Of a DNA stretch of 64,000 nucleotides, positions 1 to 9,087 are shown piece by piece. This DNA comes from an uncultured Mucilaginibacter sp. (GTDB lineage: Bacteria; Bacteroidota; Bacteroidia; Sphingobacteriales; Sphingobacteriaceae): the NCBI RefSeq assembly GCF_913773635.1, contig NZ_CAJYGQ010000011.1, forward strand, positions 1 to 64,000, given 5' to 3'. Positions within the stretch are counted from its first letter, which is position 1, and every line of letters starts with the position of its first letter. The notes beneath the pieces are model-generated. The model made no database searches and was not told the DNA's origin. It worked only from the letters and a program-made list of their open reading frames with translations. The position numbers were made by a program, and so were the translations under genes.

Positions 1-123
1 ACAAGTTTGGTTTTTGGGATATACCACGTCTACGCCCAGCTTCTCTAGCAATTGCAGGGTAGCAATGGCAGCACCAGGGTAAAACTGATCGACATAACAC
101 GGTACAAATAAACCTACACGCAT
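1..123 (-). CDS. lutA: LutA/YkgE-type (Fe-S)-binding oxidoreductase subunit, 5' part only
   Basis: The first 41 codons of a minus-strand gene run off the left edge of the window. The start reads MRVGLFVPCYVDQFYPGAA and continues with a TLQLLEKLG segment. This opening is characteristic of LutA/YkgE, the cysteine-rich (CCG-domain) subunit of the LutABC L-lactate oxidising complex in the cytoplasm. It begins 3 bases after the stop of the SDR gene at 127-915, so it belongs to the same operon. A lactate oxidase subunit here fits a pathway that ends in pyruvate plus L-lactate. The CCG motifs lie outside the window, so the call rests on the N-terminus only. A related glycolate oxidase GlcF-like subunit is less likely. 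Confidence 0.75.
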   Translation of the reverse strand, partial: MRVGLFVPCYVDQFYPGAAIATLQLLEKLGVDVVYPKNQTC

Positions 124-126
124 CTA

Positions 127-915
127 TTATTCTTTGATTAATGCTCTATCCAAATGTACATATCCACCGTCAACGTGAATAAGTTGACCTGTTGTATGGC
201 TAGATCTTTCAGATAATAAAAAGCACACCATATTACCTATCTCCTCAGTAGTAGTCATGCGATGCTGGAAAGGAATTCTTGATGTAATTTCTTTCAATTT
301 TAGCTTAGGGTCAGACATCGAATTCACCCAATTTTCATATTGAGGCGTCCAGCACTCTGCTACTATAACAGCGTTGACCCGAATACTGTATTTAAGTAAC
401 TCTACAGCCCATTCACGTGTTAGCGCATTACGTCCTCCATTTGCCGCTGCGTATCCAGAAGTTTCTCCTTGACCTGTTTCCGCGGTCTTCGAACTGATAT
501 TTACGATAGGACCATTGGTTTTTTTCAACTCAGGTAGGGCGTGATGTGCTAAGAGATAATAATGTATAAGATTGCGATGCAACGAATCTATAAATCCTTG
601 ATAACTACCATTCTCAAGGCCTATTCCATCGTTTAGACCGGCATTATTGACTAAGCCGTCTATACGGCCAAAGCGCTGTATTGCAATATTAATCGCATTT
701 TGGCAAGCATCTGGTTTTGTAAGTTCTGCGACAATTTGAAAAGCGTTACCGCCGGTTCTCGCAATTTCCTCTTGTGCCTGAAGGTTATCCTTTTCGCATC
801 TGTCAATAATTACCGGCACGGCACCTTCCTGTGCCAATACTTTGCATATTTCTTTACCTATGCCCTTTGCCCCGCCGCTAACGACAATTATTTTATTTTC
901 TAAAGATAATTTCAT
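127..915 (-). CDS. SDR-family dehydrogenase, candidate L-fucose dehydrogenase
   Basis: A 262-residue classical-length short-chain dehydrogenase. Visible are the Rossmann glycine motif SGGAKGIG (13-20), NNAG (90-93), the serine region NISSKTAE (139-146) and Y155. The lysine expected four residues after the tyrosine is Asn159 (YAAAN), an unusual change at a catalytic position. From its place between the FAH-type hydrolase and lutA, I infer oxidation of L-fucose to the lactone as the first step of a non-phosphorylative pathway. L-rhamnose or another 6-deoxysugar cannot be excluded. It is the fourth gene of the minus-strand operon, 21 bases after the hydrolase gene. SDR assignment is firm; the substrate is inferred from context. 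Confidence 0.8.
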   Translation of the reverse strand: MKLSLENKIIVVSGGAKGIGKEICKVLAQEGAVPVIIDRCEKDNLQAQEEIARTGGNAFQIVAELTKPDACQNAINIAIQRFGRIDGLVNNAGLNDGIGLENGSYQGFIDSLHRNLIHYYLLAHHALPELKKTNGPIVNISSKTAETGQGETSGYAAANGGRNALTREWAVELLKYSIRVNAVIVAECWTPQYENWVNSMSDPKLKLKEITSRIPFQHRMTTTEEIGNMVCFLLSERSSHTTGQLIHVDGGYVHLDRALIKE

Positions 916-936
916 CTGAAATTTATTAGGATCAGC

Positions 937-1791
937 TTATCGCTTAAATGCCTGAACAGTTTGTCTTTGTTCGCCCAAGCCTTCAATTCCCAGCTCCACA
1001 ATATCGCCAGGTTTTAGGTATACAGGCGGATTCATTCCAAGCCCAACACCAGCGGGCGTACCTGTTGATATTATATCACCTGGCAGCAAAGTCATAAACT
1101 GGCTAACATAAGAAATGAGATACGGAATTTTAAAGATCAGATTAGCAGTGGTGCCTTTCTGCATCATTTTACCGTTGACGCTTAACCACAACATCAAATT
1201 ATTGATGTTTTTAATTTGATCGGGCCGCACCAGATAAGGGCCCAAAGGTGCAAAGGTGTCGCAGCCTTTGCCTTTATCCCAGGTTCCGTTACGATCGAGT
1301 TGAAACTCCCGCTCAGACACATCGTTATGCAGCATGTAACCGGCTATGCATTGTTCGGCCTGCGCTTCGGTGACATAAGAGGCTTTGCATCCCATGACAA
1401 CGGCTAACTCTACTTCCCAATCGGTTTTAACTGAGTCTTTGGGTAGCATGATTTCATCGTTAGGACCGGTGATAGCGGTTGTACTTTTCATGAAGATAAC
1501 CGGCTCGGTTGGTAATGGCGCTCCGGTTTCCTTCGCATGATCGGCATAGTTAAGGCCGATGCATACAATTTTCGACGGCCGTGCCACCGGGCATCCTAAA
1601 CGCTCCTCGTAACTAACCACAGGCAAGCTTACATGATTGGCTTTAACATATTCTTCAAGGCGTACCAAACCGTCGTTTTCAAAAAATGCCTCGTCGTAGT
1701 TAGACGCAAATGCAGAAACATCCAGCCTGTTGCCTCTATAAATAACGCCGGATTTTTCGCTACCGGCTTTCCCGAATCTGATTAATTTCAT
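937..1791 (-). CDS. Fumarylacetoacetate hydrolase-family protein, probable 2,4-diketo-3-deoxy-L-fuconate hydrolase
   Basis: A 284-residue cytoplasmic enzyme with a small N-terminal domain (about 1-70) and the FAH catalytic domain. NYADHAKE (81-88) carries the family histidine H85. The metal ligands appear as the EVE pair E126 and E128, with D157 in HNDVSE. The segment NGTWDKGKGCDTFAPLGP is typical of the sugar-acid branch of the family. In the Xanthomonas-type L-fucose pathway such an enzyme hydrolyses 2,4-diketo-3-deoxy-L-fuconate to pyruvate and L-lactate, which suits the neighbouring SDRs and lutA. It starts 4 bases after the preceding SDR gene, so the two are probably translated from one message. 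Family is certain; the precise substrate is inferred. Confidence 0.85.
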   Translation of the reverse strand: MKLIRFGKAGSEKSGVIYRGNRLDVSAFASNYDEAFFENDGLVRLEEYVKANHVSLPVVSYEERLGCPVARPSKIVCIGLNYADHAKETGAPLPTEPVIFMKSTTAITGPNDEIMLPKDSVKTDWEVELAVVMGCKASYVTEAQAEQCIAGYMLHNDVSEREFQLDRNGTWDKGKGCDTFAPLGPYLVRPDQIKNINNLMLWLSVNGKMMQKGTTANLIFKIPYLISYVSQFMTLLPGDIISTGTPAGVGLGMNPPVYLKPGDIVELGIEGLGEQRQTVQAFKR

Positions 1792-1795
1792 GCTA

Positions 1796-2560
1796 TTAGT
1801 TATTCAATTTTATAAATCCTCCGTCAATAGGATAGTCGCACCCGGAGATGAAAGACGCTTCATCAGAACACAGATACAACGCCAGTGCAGCCACTTCTTC
1901 GGGGCGGGCCATACGGCCTATAGGCTGGCTTTTAGACAGCTTTTCGTACATTTCGGCTTCCTTGCCGGCATAGTTATTGGCAATAAACCCATCAACAAAA
2001 GGGGTATGCACACGTGCCGGTGAAATGGTATTACTGCGGATGTTATACTCCAGGTAATCGCGGGCAACAGACATGCTCATGGCATGAATGGCACCTTTAC
2101 TCATTGAGTAAGCAAACCTGTCGGCAATGCCCACCCAAGAGGCAATGGATGCCATACTTACAATAATACCCCCGCCCTGTGCTTTCATGATGGGTACAGC
2201 AGCGTAAAAACAATTATAGGCACCTTGTACATTCACGTTAAAGATCCGCTCAAAATCGGCTTCCTGCGTTTTTTCTACGTTGCCTACATGTGCAATACCG
2301 GCATTATTAACCAAAATATCTACCCGGCCAATACTGCGCAACGCAGCTTCTACCTGCTCCTGAACAGTAACGTTAACGTCGTAAGCAGCTGCAGCCATAT
2401 TATCGTTCCTGAGTTCTTCGGCCAGGCTTTCTGCTGCACGTATGTCTGCATCTAAAATGTTCACAACGGCACCTCTTTCGGCAAATAACTTGGTTATGGC
2501 ACGCCCTATTCCGCTGCCGCCTCCTGTAATAACAGCATGCTTTCCTTGTAAACTAAACAT
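1796..2560 (-). CDS. SDR-family dehydrogenase, probable 2-keto-3-deoxy-L-fuconate dehydrogenase
   Basis: A 254-residue short-chain dehydrogenase with intact catalytic features: TGGGSGIG (12-19) for NAD(P), NNAG (85-88), S138, Y151 and K155 in the YSMSK motif. D37 at the end of the second strand (NILDAD) suggests a preference for NAD. It lies between the UxaA-type dehydratase (11 bases upstream) and the FAH-family hydrolase (4 bases downstream). That is where a dehydrogenase turning 2-keto-3-deoxy-L-fuconate into the 2,4-diketo acid would be expected. The other SDR of this operon lacks the lysine that this one keeps, so they are not recent duplicates with the same chemistry. SDR identity is firm, the substrate inferred. 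Confidence 0.85.
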   Translation of the reverse strand: MFSLQGKHAVITGGGSGIGRAITKLFAERGAVVNILDADIRAAESLAEELRNDNMAAAAYDVNVTVQEQVEAALRSIGRVDILVNNAGIAHVGNVEKTQEADFERIFNVNVQGAYNCFYAAVPIMKAQGGGIIVSMASIASWVGIADRFAYSMSKGAIHAMSMSVARDYLEYNIRSNTISPARVHTPFVDGFIANNYAGKEAEMYEKLSKSQPIGRMARPEEVAALALYLCSDEASFISGCDYPIDGGFIKLNN

Positions 2561-2571
2561 GATTATTAATT

Positions 2572-4254
2572 TTAAAGTGAAACCCCTCTTTTCCAGGGTA
2601 TAAAATCGTCCTGACCCAGCATTACCGCCTTGGGCCTTGTCCTGCCGCTGGCTACATCAATCACATAATTTAGTATGCGATGAGCAGTTTCGGGTATAGA
2701 CTCCTGCCCGTCTATGATAGTGCCGCAATCAATGTCGATAATATCGGGCATTCGTTGGTATAAATTGGTATTGGTTGATAGCTTAACAACAGGGGCAACC
2801 GGGTTACCCGTAGGCGTTCCGAGGCCTGTGGTAAACAAAACTATATTAGCGCCCGCCGCCACTTCTGCTGTGGTGCTTTCTACATCGCTACCTGGAGTAC
2901 ATAGTAAATTAAGACCGGCATGTGTAACTTTTTCGGGGTAATCCAGCACGTCTACCACGGGCGAAGAGCCCCCTTTCTTTGCAGCTCCGGCAGATTTTAT
3001 GGCATCTGTAATTAAGCCATCGCGGATGTTGCCCGGTGAAGGGTTAGCGTAAAATCCCGATCCTGCTGCCTCTGCCTGTGCATTATAGTCGCGCATAAGC
3101 TGCATAAATCTATCAGCCAACGGTTCATCTAAACAGCGGTCGCTCAATTCCTGCTCAACTCCGCATAATTCCGGAAATTCTGCTAAGATTACGCTTCCGC
3201 CAAGGCTTACCAACATGTCGGACAGGTAGCCTAATGCCGGGTTAGCCGAAATGCCCGAAAAGCCATCAGAGCCTCCGCATTCAAGGCCTATGCACAATTT
3301 AGATAAAGGCGCTGGTTGGCGCTCCTGTTGGTTGGCCTGTATTAAACCTGCAAACGTTTGCTTCAGCGCTTCTTCCATAAGTTTGCTTTCTGTACCTATT
3401 TGCTGTTGTTCCAACACAATAAGCGGCTTATTAAAACCTGGATCGCGCTTTTGAATTTCTTCTCTCAAGATACTGGCCTGTGCGTGCTGACAACCTAAAC
3501 TGAGCACCGTGGCCCCGGCCACATTGGGGTGGGTAATGTAACCTGCCAGCAGGCCGCAAAGTGCATCGGAGTCTGCTCTTGTTCCGCCGCAACCCAGTTC
3601 ATGGTTTAGAAACTTAATACCGTCGATGTTTGCAAAAAGTCTTTCTGTTTCTGCCGGCGTACTTGAATTGCTATGAAAGTTGGCAGATAAAATATCCTGA
3701 ACGGGCATGCCGTTTTTATACATGCGGATAAGTGAATCTACTTCCTGTTCGTATCCCTTAGGCTTTTCGAATCCTAACTTTGCGTATAAAGCTTCTTTGA
3801 GCACGTTAACATTGCGGTTTTCACAGAACACTAATGGAATAACCAACCAATGATTGGCGGTTCCTACAGATCCATCGCTACGGTAAAAGCCCATGAAGGT
3901 GCGGTTCTCAAATTCACTGATTGCGGGCTTATCCCACAATGTGTTACGCGTGCCTAATTCAAAGCTTTTTGCTGCATGATAAACGTTATCAATAGTAAGC
4001 AGATCACCTTGCTTAATGGGTACAGCGGCTTTTGCCACCAACACACCGTACATGTAAATTTCATCGTCCGTGTTAAGATCTTGGATAGTAAACTTGTGTT
4101 TGGCCGGAATTTCAGTTGACAAAGTTATCTTTGCCATTTCATGGTCAATCTGCATCCCGGCTTTGAGATCTTTCAATGCAATCCAGGCATTGTCATCCCT
4201 GTGAAGTTGAAGATAGGCTGGCCTATCTGTACTACGATGTTCATCCATAAACAT
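2572..4254 (-). CDS. UxaA/altronate dehydratase-family enzyme, candidate L-fuconate dehydratase
   Basis: A 560-residue cytoplasmic lyase with an N-terminal SAF domain (about 18-95) and the large UxaA catalytic region. Hallmarks are GFYRSDGSVGTANHWLVIP, LGCGGTRADSD, GLECGGSDGFSGISANPALG and GLGTPTGNP. Family members dehydrate aldonates such as altronate to 2-keto-3-deoxy acids. In the Campylobacter jejuni fucose locus UxaA-family genes are thought to do the fuconate step, whereas Xanthomonas uses an enolase-superfamily enzyme. Here it is the first gene of the operon after the divergent araC promoter region. The ATG at 4254 is followed by a second at 4248, and I cannot tell them apart. The link to fuconate rests on neighbours; altronate or another aldonate is possible. 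Confidence 0.8.
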   Translation of the reverse strand: MFMDEHRSTDRPAYLQLHRDDNAWIALKDLKAGMQIDHEMAKITLSTEIPAKHKFTIQDLNTDDEIYMYGVLVAKAAVPIKQGDLLTIDNVYHAAKSFELGTRNTLWDKPAISEFENRTFMGFYRSDGSVGTANHWLVIPLVFCENRNVNVLKEALYAKLGFEKPKGYEQEVDSLIRMYKNGMPVQDILSANFHSNSSTPAETERLFANIDGIKFLNHELGCGGTRADSDALCGLLAGYITHPNVAGATVLSLGCQHAQASILREEIQKRDPGFNKPLIVLEQQQIGTESKLMEEALKQTFAGLIQANQQERQPAPLSKLCIGLECGGSDGFSGISANPALGYLSDMLVSLGGSVILAEFPELCGVEQELSDRCLDEPLADRFMQLMRDYNAQAEAAGSGFYANPSPGNIRDGLITDAIKSAGAAKKGGSSPVVDVLDYPEKVTHAGLNLLCTPGSDVESTTAEVAAGANIVLFTTGLGTPTGNPVAPVVKLSTNTNLYQRMPDIIDIDCGTIIDGQESIPETAHRILNYVIDVASGRTRPKAVMLGQDDFIPWKRGVSL

Positions 4255-4435
4255 TAGATTGATTATTAAGACGGTTTTGTTGGCTATCTAAGGTTGTACC
4301 TACCCGGTTACAGGGCAAATAAAGAACTTTAACCAATTATAACTTTCTATGTAATTGCCTGGTTATTCAACTTAATTAGCAAATTAAAATTAGCTTTGTA
4401 ACTTTTGTTGTAAATCAAGCATAATTTAACTGAAT
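4255..4435. promoter_or_regulatory. Divergent promoter region between the sugar-acid operon and araC
   Basis: These 181 AT-rich bases separate the start of the UxaA-type gene (minus) from the start of the AraC regulator (plus). A near-consensus Bacteroidota box, TGTAACTTTTG, lies about 40 bases before the araC start. The AraC protein probably binds here, but I see no convincing direct repeat that would define its operator. Confidence 0.5.
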
Positions 4436-5323
4436 ATGAAGCCGCATCTACTCAGAGTTGCTACCGGACCTGCTCAATCATTCAGCGTCAGACGTGACAC
4501 CATCCCTTTTTTTAATAATAAATGGCACTATCACTTTGAAATTGAATTAATTTACTTAGAAAAGGGTACAGGAACGCAATTTGTAGGCGACCACATAAGC
4601 AACTTTAACCATGGCGATATAGTACTTTTGGGTTCTAACTTACCGCACTACTGGCGGTTTGATGATTCGCAATTTTCTGGCAACCAATCTATCTCAGCGG
4701 ATATTACAGTAGCACACTTTAAGGAAAACTTTTTGGGGGAGAAGTTTTTGCAACTACCTGAGAGTAAACTGATAAAGGATTTACTGGACAGGGCTAGGCG
4801 GGGTGTCAAGATTACAGGTGAAACGAGAAACAAAGTAGCAGCGCTTATGCATATGTTGCTTAAAGCTGAGTCATTGATGCGTATCCTATTACTATTGGAA
4901 ATACTGGAATGTATTGCTGGAAGCAATGAAACTATTTATTTATCCTCAGTTGGCTTTGCACCTAGTTTGCAGCAGACTGAAAAAGAAAGAATCAATACGA
5001 TTTACGAGTATTCTATAGCCAATTATATGAATCCTATCACCCTTGATGAAATTGCATCGGTTGCTAATATTAGCCCTCATTCATTTTGCCGGTATTTTAA
5101 AACGCATACAGGCAAAACTTATTCCAGCTTTCTGATAGATTTCAAAGTAGGTGTTGCATGTCGTCTGTTAATTGAGAATAAGCTTTCTATTCAGCAAATA
5201 TGTTTCGAAAGTGGATTCAATAATTTTGCAAACTTTTACAAAGCCTTCAAAAAAATTACAGGCAAAACACCACTGGTTTATCAAAATGATTATATAAGAA
5301 CTGATCGTATGGCAAATCGGTGA
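4436..5323 (+). CDS. AraC-family transcriptional regulator with N-terminal cupin domain
   Basis: A 295-residue regulator. The N-terminal half (about 15-110) is a cupin-like sensor domain with WHYHFEIELIYLEKGTGTQF and an HxxHYW segment near LPHYWRFDD. The C-terminal hundred residues are the double helix-turn-helix of the AraC family (DEIASVANISPHSFCRYFK, then QICFESGFNNFANFYKAFKK and the closing GKTPLVY). It is divergent from the five-gene sugar-acid operon and 671 bases from the fucosidase gene. It is therefore the natural candidate activator of both, sensing fucose or a pathway intermediate. Family is certain; target and ligand are inferred from position. Confidence 0.9.
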   Translation: MKPHLLRVATGPAQSFSVRRDTIPFFNNKWHYHFEIELIYLEKGTGTQFVGDHISNFNHGDIVLLGSNLPHYWRFDDSQFSGNQSISADITVAHFKENFLGEKFLQLPESKLIKDLLDRARRGVKITGETRNKVAALMHMLLKAESLMRILLLLEILECIAGSNETIYLSSVGFAPSLQQTEKERINTIYEYSIANYMNPITLDEIASVANISPHSFCRYFKTHTGKTYSSFLIDFKVGVACRLLIENKLSIQQICFESGFNNFANFYKAFKKITGKTPLVYQNDYIRTDRMANR

Positions 5324-5994
5324 GCGGCCTGAAAGTCAAGTAGGGCAATCACTTAGCTTGAAGAAAATGGGCTAATTGTTGATGGTTTAGATTTTATAGG
5401 TCGTGACAAGATGTTAAAAAAAACAATATAATTCGTTCTGTTGCTTCTAATTTAGTAAGAACAGTGTTATTAATTGTTAGTGACTCAAGAATTTGAAAAG
5501 AGTCCAAGTAAGCTGGGAATTTATAAAACAACATGCAGGTTGTATTGAAACGTGTCCGGTTTATTATTAAATATTTGATGTGTCGTTGTTAATCAATCTA
5601 TTGTATTCTTTCTCTAAGAGAACGTTTGATGTTACATTGTTTTGTAGTCCACGCATATACTTACTTTAAACAAAAATTGGATTTGAACCGACTAATCCTT
5701 GGAGCAGCTACTGGTAATATGCTAGATCACCAAGTGAAATCTTTGGACCTAACAGCTTCTATTATTTAAACTTTCAATCTTGCCTATAACGTCTTCAGTA
5801 TCAATTAAAAAGTTCGACTTTTGTCCGCTTTCTTCTACCCAAGAAAGAAAAAGCCTCTTAGAGAAATCTGAGAGGCTTTCTTTGTTTAAAAGTTTTGTCA
5901 ATTTGAGTTTAGAATTTAGTAATTGTTTCAAAATGCAAACACTCAAATCTGAGTATACGTGATAGCATAACTTTCAATTAAAGCTAAAATCACT
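5324..5994. other. Intergenic region with no convincing gene
   Basis: These 671 AT-rich bases lie between araC and the fucosidase, which converge. A bidirectional terminator at 5850-5879 is the only clear element. A short plus-strand frame of 46 codons (5629-5769) and a 65-codon minus-strand frame through the terminator show no recognisable protein features. I regard both as chance frames or remnants. The region resembles decayed sequence rather than an organised regulatory segment. Confidence 0.5.
5850..5879. terminator. Bidirectional intrinsic terminator between araC and the fucosidase gene
   Basis: Thirteen paired bases (5850-5862 with 5867-5879, one G-T wobble) close on a GAAA tetraloop. 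The stem is flanked by an A-rich stretch on the left and a T-rich stretch on the right, so it can work on both strands. It sits between two convergent genes. Confidence 0.8.
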
Positions 5995-7755
5995 TTAATC
6001 AACTTTAAAAACGACTGATGTAGAAAGACTTGTCATACCCGGACAAGTAATTTTTAACCCACTGTTAGTTTGCTCCCACTTTAAGTTACCGTCATAACCT
6101 AACATACTTACATTTTTTATAGGGCGTCCCAAATGTTTAGCATCTATGCCTAAAGACTTTACGTTTAAAACCGAACCGGCATCAGGAACCATCATACTGA
6201 ATACGTACAGTGACTTGTTTTTACCAACTGTAAACCGAAAGTCCTGCTCATCAAATTTAAATTCAGCTTGTTTACGTTCCAGTTTTCCACCCGGTAACAT
6301 TTTAATTTTTCCGTTTGTTTCCTTGCCTTCTCCGGGTATAACCCAGGCACGGCTACCATATACCGCTTCGCCATTTCGTCGCATCCAAACACCAACTTCA
6401 CTCAGCATCTTTTGACTACCCTCGTCCAAAGATCCGTTGGGTAAGAGAGAGACACAGATAGCAGCATTACCATCCCTGGCAATCGCCTCAATAATATACT
6501 TAATCATCATACCCGAATCATATGTAAAGCCCGGTGCATAAAACCAGTCGCCAACAGGAACTTCGGCGATCCAGGGCTGGTCAGTCTTAATATTAGCTGG
6601 TATACCAAACTCTTCGGTAGTTACTGTACCATTGGTGTTGTTTCTGAATTTCACCACACTGAAAGTGTTTACTTTGCCACGTTTGGCAAGCGTGCGGTTA
6701 TAAAAGTCGGCAATTACTGTTTGCATGGCGTTTGCTTTGTAACCTGTGCCGGTACCATCCCCTGTAAACGGACCTTGCACAGTTCCGTCGGTATAAATAA
6801 AATCAGGATCATAATTTTGTACTACATCCATCATGCGTAACGCCCAGTTTGTTGCGTACCATTTATCATAAGAGAGATGCCTGGAAAATATACCGGCTGC
6901 GGGCGGAGTCCAGGCTGATTTGGCAGCGGCAGCAACCCCTTTATACTGGCGGAGGTCAATACCGTACAAAAGCCGCGGGTCAAGTCCGTCCCACCATTTA
7001 CCCTTACCATCAGCAAGGGTAAGATTTCCATCATAAGGCACACCTTTTTTAAGGCCTTGGGTGTCGCTGCCAAAGGCGGCTTGCCACCACCACCAGGTAT
7101 ACTCATGATGAAAGGTAACACCAAAACGTATTCCCGAAGCCCTTGCTGCTTTTGACCATTCTCCTATAATATCACGTTTAGGCCCTACGTTAACAGAGTT
7201 CCAGGGCTGATATTGAGAGTTCCAAAGGTCGTAATTATCATGATGAACGCCCTGAATCATAAGAAACCGTGCACCTGCGTCTTTATATATTCTGGCTAAT
7301 TTAGCAGGATCCAATTTTTCGGGGTTCCAATCCTTCAATATATCCTTATAACCAGATTCAGAGGGGTGACCGTATTTTTCCAGATGGTTTTTATAGGCAG
7401 TACTTCCCGGAACATACATTCTGCGTGCATACCAATCACCACTTTCGCCCGAAGCCTGCGGGCCAAAATGCACCCAAATACCAAATTTGGCTTCCCTTAA
7501 CCATTCGGGCTCACCCGGATAATTTTTTTCAATAGACGCCCAGTTTGGCTCAAAGGGGCCTTTTGCAATAGGAATATTTAATTGTTGTTCAGGAAAGGCT
7601 TTACTATCGCCCATCTTAATGCTATCCAATGCGAGCGCATAAGGTATTGCGGGAATAGGCTGATGTTTGGACCTGTATTTCTTATTGCCGGATTGCTGTG
7701 CATAACTACTGCTTGCGGCAAGCCATAGCATAAGCATTATTGTAGTACTTCTCAT
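5995..7755 (-). CDS. Secreted GH29 alpha-L-fucosidase
   Basis: A 586-residue glycosidase with a signal peptide (about 1-20, ending SSSYAQ). The GH29 barrel spans about residues 70-460 and includes AKFGIWVHFGPQASGESGDW (89-108), the substrate-pocket HHDNYDLWNS (171-180) and FGVTFHHEYT (211-220). DFIYTDG places the nucleophile at D323. A run of four tryptophans (221-224) follows the HHEYT motif and may shape the subsite. It should remove terminal L-fucose from glycans in the periplasm or at the surface and feed the sugar to the pathway encoded at 1-4254. The gene is alone on its strand, with its own promoter region shared with the divergent SGNH gene. I cannot see the acid/base residue with confidence. 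Confidence 0.93.
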   Translation of the reverse strand: MRSTTIMLMLWLAASSSYAQQSGNKKYRSKHQPIPAIPYALALDSIKMGDSKAFPEQQLNIPIAKGPFEPNWASIEKNYPGEPEWLREAKFGIWVHFGPQASGESGDWYARRMYVPGSTAYKNHLEKYGHPSESGYKDILKDWNPEKLDPAKLARIYKDAGARFLMIQGVHHDNYDLWNSQYQPWNSVNVGPKRDIIGEWSKAARASGIRFGVTFHHEYTWWWWQAAFGSDTQGLKKGVPYDGNLTLADGKGKWWDGLDPRLLYGIDLRQYKGVAAAAKSAWTPPAAGIFSRHLSYDKWYATNWALRMMDVVQNYDPDFIYTDGTVQGPFTGDGTGTGYKANAMQTVIADFYNRTLAKRGKVNTFSVVKFRNNTNGTVTTEEFGIPANIKTDQPWIAEVPVGDWFYAPGFTYDSGMMIKYIIEAIARDGNAAICVSLLPNGSLDEGSQKMLSEVGVWMRRNGEAVYGSRAWVIPGEGKETNGKIKMLPGGKLERKQAEFKFDEQDFRFTVGKNKSLYVFSMMVPDAGSVLNVKSLGIDAKHLGRPIKNVSMLGYDGNLKWEQTNSGLKITCPGMTSLSTSVVFKVD

Positions 7756-8003
7756 TTATTAGCTAATTGGCGCTTAATATTTTCTTGCGATAAAAAAAGT
7801 AAATAATCAGGTCAATTAGTTGTTCAAAACAGACTTATATTTAAAATAATCAGAGTAAAAGTTTAAGTCTACGTATCCATAATTACCGTCCTTACACTTA
7901 TCAATATGATTAATGTTTTTGACTAATACTACATCTCCATCAAACATCATTAAATAGTATTTTTATTGATGAAAGATTAAAAGCTGCAATGTATTATTGC
8001 GCT

Positions 8004-8918
8004 ATGAATAAACTTATCCGAATAAAAATTGCTGCGCTTATCATTGTATTTAACTGCTTGCATGTTACTGCGCAAAGTAAGTCAGCACGCAGTTTCAAAG
8101 TACTGCTTATAGGCAACAGTTTTTCACAAAACGCATCGAGATATTTGCCGCAAATGGCCAATGAGGCTCAAATTAACTTAATACTTGGCCATGCAGAGAT
8201 GGGTGGGTGTTCCTTAAAACGCCATTGGGATTCTGTATTAATTAACAATGCTGATTCAACCCGCGGACTTGCATATAATGGTAAGTCATTAAGGCAATTG
8301 TTGCGCTCTCAAAAGTGGGATATAGTAACGCTACAGCAGTACTCTTTGCTATCTGGCGACTGGTCTACTTACCAGCCCTATGCACAAAATCTATTACAGC
8401 TTATTAAACAATATCAGCCTGATGCAAAAGTTATGATTCACCAAACCTGGGCTTACCGGGCCGACGCCATCAACTGGGGACAAACAGGCGAAGGAAGAAA
8501 AGCTAAAAACATGGAAGAAATGTGGCGTAAATCGCGCGCCTCATACCGTAAGTTCGCTAACGAATTAGGCGGTCTGTCCATTATTCCATCCGGAGATGCT
8601 TTTTACAAGGTATCAACACATAAAACATGGGCCTTTGTAAAGGATTCGACCTTTATACCCAATAAGGCAATATACCCGCAACTACCAAATGATTTAAACT
8701 CCCTTAACGTAGGTTACAACTGGTCAAAAGATCAAAAATTAAACTTTGACCCTAACCATGCCAATGAAGCGGGCTGCTACCTGGCAGGCTTGGTTTGGTA
8801 CAGATTTGTTTTAAAGCAAAAGCCAACCAGGGTTAAGTTCAAACCTAAACCGGTACCAGATAATTTTGCTGAATTTTTAAGACAAACAGCAGCAAAAATT
8901 GATGCCACTTTAAAATAG
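8004..8918 (+). CDS. Secreted SGNH-hydrolase-like protein (DUF4886 family)
   Basis: About 304 residues from the ATG at 8004. An in-frame ATG at 7989 would add MYYCA before the signal peptide and is less likely. The signal peptide (about 1-24) ends HVTAQ. FKVLLIGNSFSQN (31-43) is the block I of SGNH enzymes with a GNSFS variant, and DPNHANEAGCYLAG near the C-terminus is block V with the Asp-x-x-His pair. Such proteins are found in Bacteroidota polysaccharide loci and are thought to act as esterases or glycan-modifying hydrolases. Placed next to a fucosidase, it may deacylate the same glycan. Family is well supported; activity is unproven. Confidence 0.85.
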   Translation: MNKLIRIKIAALIIVFNCLHVTAQSKSARSFKVLLIGNSFSQNASRYLPQMANEAQINLILGHAEMGGCSLKRHWDSVLINNADSTRGLAYNGKSLRQLLRSQKWDIVTLQQYSLLSGDWSTYQPYAQNLLQLIKQYQPDAKVMIHQTWAYRADAINWGQTGEGRKAKNMEEMWRKSRASYRKFANELGGLSIIPSGDAFYKVSTHKTWAFVKDSTFIPNKAIYPQLPNDLNSLNVGYNWSKDQKLNFDPNHANEAGCYLAGLVWYRFVLKQKPTRVKFKPKPVPDNFAEFLRQTAAKIDATLK

Positions 8919-9087
8919 AAAATAGCTTTAAGGCTGATTTTATTGCCGCAACATTGAGCCAGATAGTTTGTAACTCCTTTTTATTTGAAACTTTAAAAGT
9001 TTCAAATAACCCCTTGTCCAATAACTATTAAAAAGGCAATATTTTTAGGGCTTATACTTATATCCCGAATTAAGCTGTTTTAAACAT

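Noticed and set aside
5668..5712. T-arm-like sequence (complement GGTTCAAATCC) suggesting a tRNA
   Set aside because: The stem arms do not pair and no acceptor or anticodon arm is found on either strand. Not a tRNA.
5629..5769. 46-codon plus-strand frame in the same gap
   Set aside because: Short, no recognisable protein pattern and no promoter; too weak to list as a gene.
5749..5946. 65-codon minus-strand open frame in the araC-fucosidase gap
   Set aside because: The terminator stem at 5850-5879 is inside it, and its translation has no domain, signal or codon character. It is a chance frame.
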